A DNA stretch of 64,000 bases from Pelotomaculum schinkii. GTDB lineage: Bacteria; Bacillota; Desulfotomaculia; Desulfotomaculales; Pelotomaculaceae. The translations under genes and the position numbers were made by a program. The stretch spans positions 930,001 to 994,000 of the forward strand of contig NZ_QFGA01000002.1 in the NCBI RefSeq assembly GCF_004369205.1, given 5' to 3'. Under the pieces are notes generated by a model that saw only the letters and a list, made by a program, of their open reading frames with translations, was not told the DNA's origin and did no database searches. This document shows, piece after piece, positions 63,377-64,000 of the stretch (within the stretch, counting starts at the first letter, position 1; the number at the start of each line of letters is the position of its first letter).

Positions 63377-63402
63377 GGCCTACCCTAACGGGTGGGCTTT
63401 TT
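63377..63402 (+). terminator. Expression-platform terminator of the TPP riboswitch
   Basis: GCC.ACCC / GGGTGGGC with loop TAAC, then TTTTTGTTTG. 35 bases after the aptamer. AAGGAGGTG follows at 63426 but no ORF begins there. Confidence 0.8.
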
Positions 63403-63534
63403 GTTTGTTAAGTTACTTTCATACAAGGAGGTGTGAAGCAGCTACAGATTAATTAAACAAAAGTAAAAATAAACCAATAAACCATTGACACCGAACAAGT
63501 GTTTCTGTTAGGGTGATGGTAAGAGGTGGTGTCA

Positions 63535-63786
63535 ATGGAAAAGCTGTTAACATCTCACCAGCTAGCAAAGTTATTAAATGTATGGCCTCATACGTTGCAT
63601 TGCTGGGAAAGAGAAGGGAAATTAAAACCACTGCTTACACCTGGCGGCCATAGGCGGTACAAGGAATCACAAATAATGACTTCTAGTTTTTCCGCCAGGA
63701 TATACGGTAAGCGTGGCTGGAGAGTGGCAAAAAAGCTGACCTGGCTTATTGAGCAGGAGGTGACTGCCTGTGAAAACCACGGTTAG
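63535..63786 (+). pseudogene. IS607-type serine recombinase TnpA with catalytic domain deleted
   Basis: 83 codons from ATG 63535 (AAGAGGTGGTGTCA before it). The first 45 codons are the MerR-like DNA-binding part LLTSHQLAKLLNVWPHTLHC ... LTPGGHRRYKESQI, as in IS607 TnpA. Then the frame jumps directly to the family's C-terminal end, SFSARIYGKRGWRVAKKLTW. The 120 or so residues with the catalytic serine are missing, without a frameshift. tnpB begins inside its 3' end. The product could still bind DNA but not recombine it. Confidence 0.8.
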
Positions 63787-64000
63787 GGGCGTCATTCTCC
63801 AGCTCACGGAAGTTCAAAAAACCTTCCTCGACAACCTCATGGGACGCTATTGCGCCGCCGTAAGGTGGGGCTTTAAAAGGCTTTTGGATGGTTGGAAAAC
63901 CCAGGACATACGCTTGGCCGTACAAAGTAAATTCAACCTAAATTCCCGCCAGGCCAACGACACGGTGCACGATGCCCAGGCAACTATTTCATCACAAAAA
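63770..64000 (+). CDS. tnpB: TnpB-family RNA-guided nuclease/transposase accessory protein, N-terminal part, runs off right edge
   Basis: GTG 63770 with AGGAGG nine bases before it; 77 codons to the window end. VKTTVRGVILQLTEVQKTFL followed by DNLMGRYCAAVRWGFKRLLD resembles the N-terminal wedge/REC region of IS605/IS607 OrfB proteins. TnpB enzymes use an omega RNA from the element's right end to cut DNA and keep the element in the population. The RuvC residues lie outside the window, so activity cannot be judged. Confidence 0.75.
   Translation, partial: MKTTVRGVILQLTEVQKTFLDNLMGRYCAAVRWGFKRLLDGWKTQDIRLAVQSKFNLNSRQANDTVHDAQATISSQK

Noticed and set aside
1-64000. CRISPR arrays, rRNA and tRNA genes
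   Set aside because: No regularly spaced direct repeats, rRNA text or convincing tRNA cloverleaf was seen on reading; a tRNAscan/CRISPR search would be the decisive check.

Overview
The window reads as a chromosomal segment of an anaerobic, low-to-mid-GC, probably spore-forming Firmicute of the Clostridia (Peptococcaceae/Desulfotomaculales-like; an inference from content, not a database match). Supporting signs are a complete selenium-dependent D-proline reductase (Stickland) locus, strong AGGAGG-type ribosome binding sites with many TTG/GTG starts, sigma-54 regulation, and a benzoyl-CoA/2-hydroxyacyl-CoA dehydratase activase-type protein.

Layout. 1-5454 (minus): the first 1818 codons of a giant cyclic-glucan-synthase-like protein that runs off the left edge. 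5.6-15.1 kb: a mixed stretch with a lipoprotein, a DDAH-like hydrolase, an acyltransferase, a thioesterase, a 1435-residue two-ATPase activase and several very small genes. 15.2-30.5 kb (minus): the proline locus. In transcription order it is [palindrome + sigma-54 promoter] - small ORF - prdR copy 2 - TIGR04076-like gene - putP - proS - terminator - small ORF - prdR copy 1 - [palindrome + sigma-54 promoter] - prdC - prdA - small gene - prdB (in-frame UGA, selenocysteine) - prdD - prdE - prdF - TSUP permease. Uptake (PutP), racemisation (PrdF), reduction (PrdA/PrdB), electron delivery (PrdC) and control (PrdR) are all present. PrdD/PrdE are a PrdA-like protein split at the position where PrdA is cleaved to make its pyruvoyl group.

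30.6-39.6 kb: an asnS fragment, a metNIQ-type methionine ABC transporter, a GNAT acetyltransferase, and a TetR-regulated RND efflux pair. 39.7-42.2 kb: a REP-like repeat, a decayed gene and a PocR/PAS histidine kinase. 42.2-46.4 kb: a MerR-centred group (DUF362 ferredoxin-like protein, iron alcohol dehydrogenase, cyclophilin-like lipoprotein). It has two MerR-type promoters with 19-bp spacers, a merR fragment and an alcohol dehydrogenase fragment. 46.4-51.2 kb: DUF169 protein, AzlD with a truncated AzlC, a Bcr/CflA efflux pump, a VOC protein and an unknown.

51.2-62.6 kb: a putative catabolic cluster. It holds a sodium:solute symporter, a LysR regulator, an MFS carrier, an unknown protein, a ThDP-dependent enzyme and a xanthine-dehydrogenase-type molybdenum hydroxylase whose large subunit is split into two overlapping genes. 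The same 15-bp LysR-type dyad lies by the lysR/symporter divergent region and upstream of the hydroxylase operon, tying the two ends together. The substrate is unknown; a hydroxylation followed by ThDP-dependent C-C cleavage is a reasonable hypothesis. 63.2-64 kb: a TPP riboswitch with terminator, followed not by a thiamine gene but by an IS607-type element whose recombinase has lost its catalytic domain and whose tnpB runs off the right edge.
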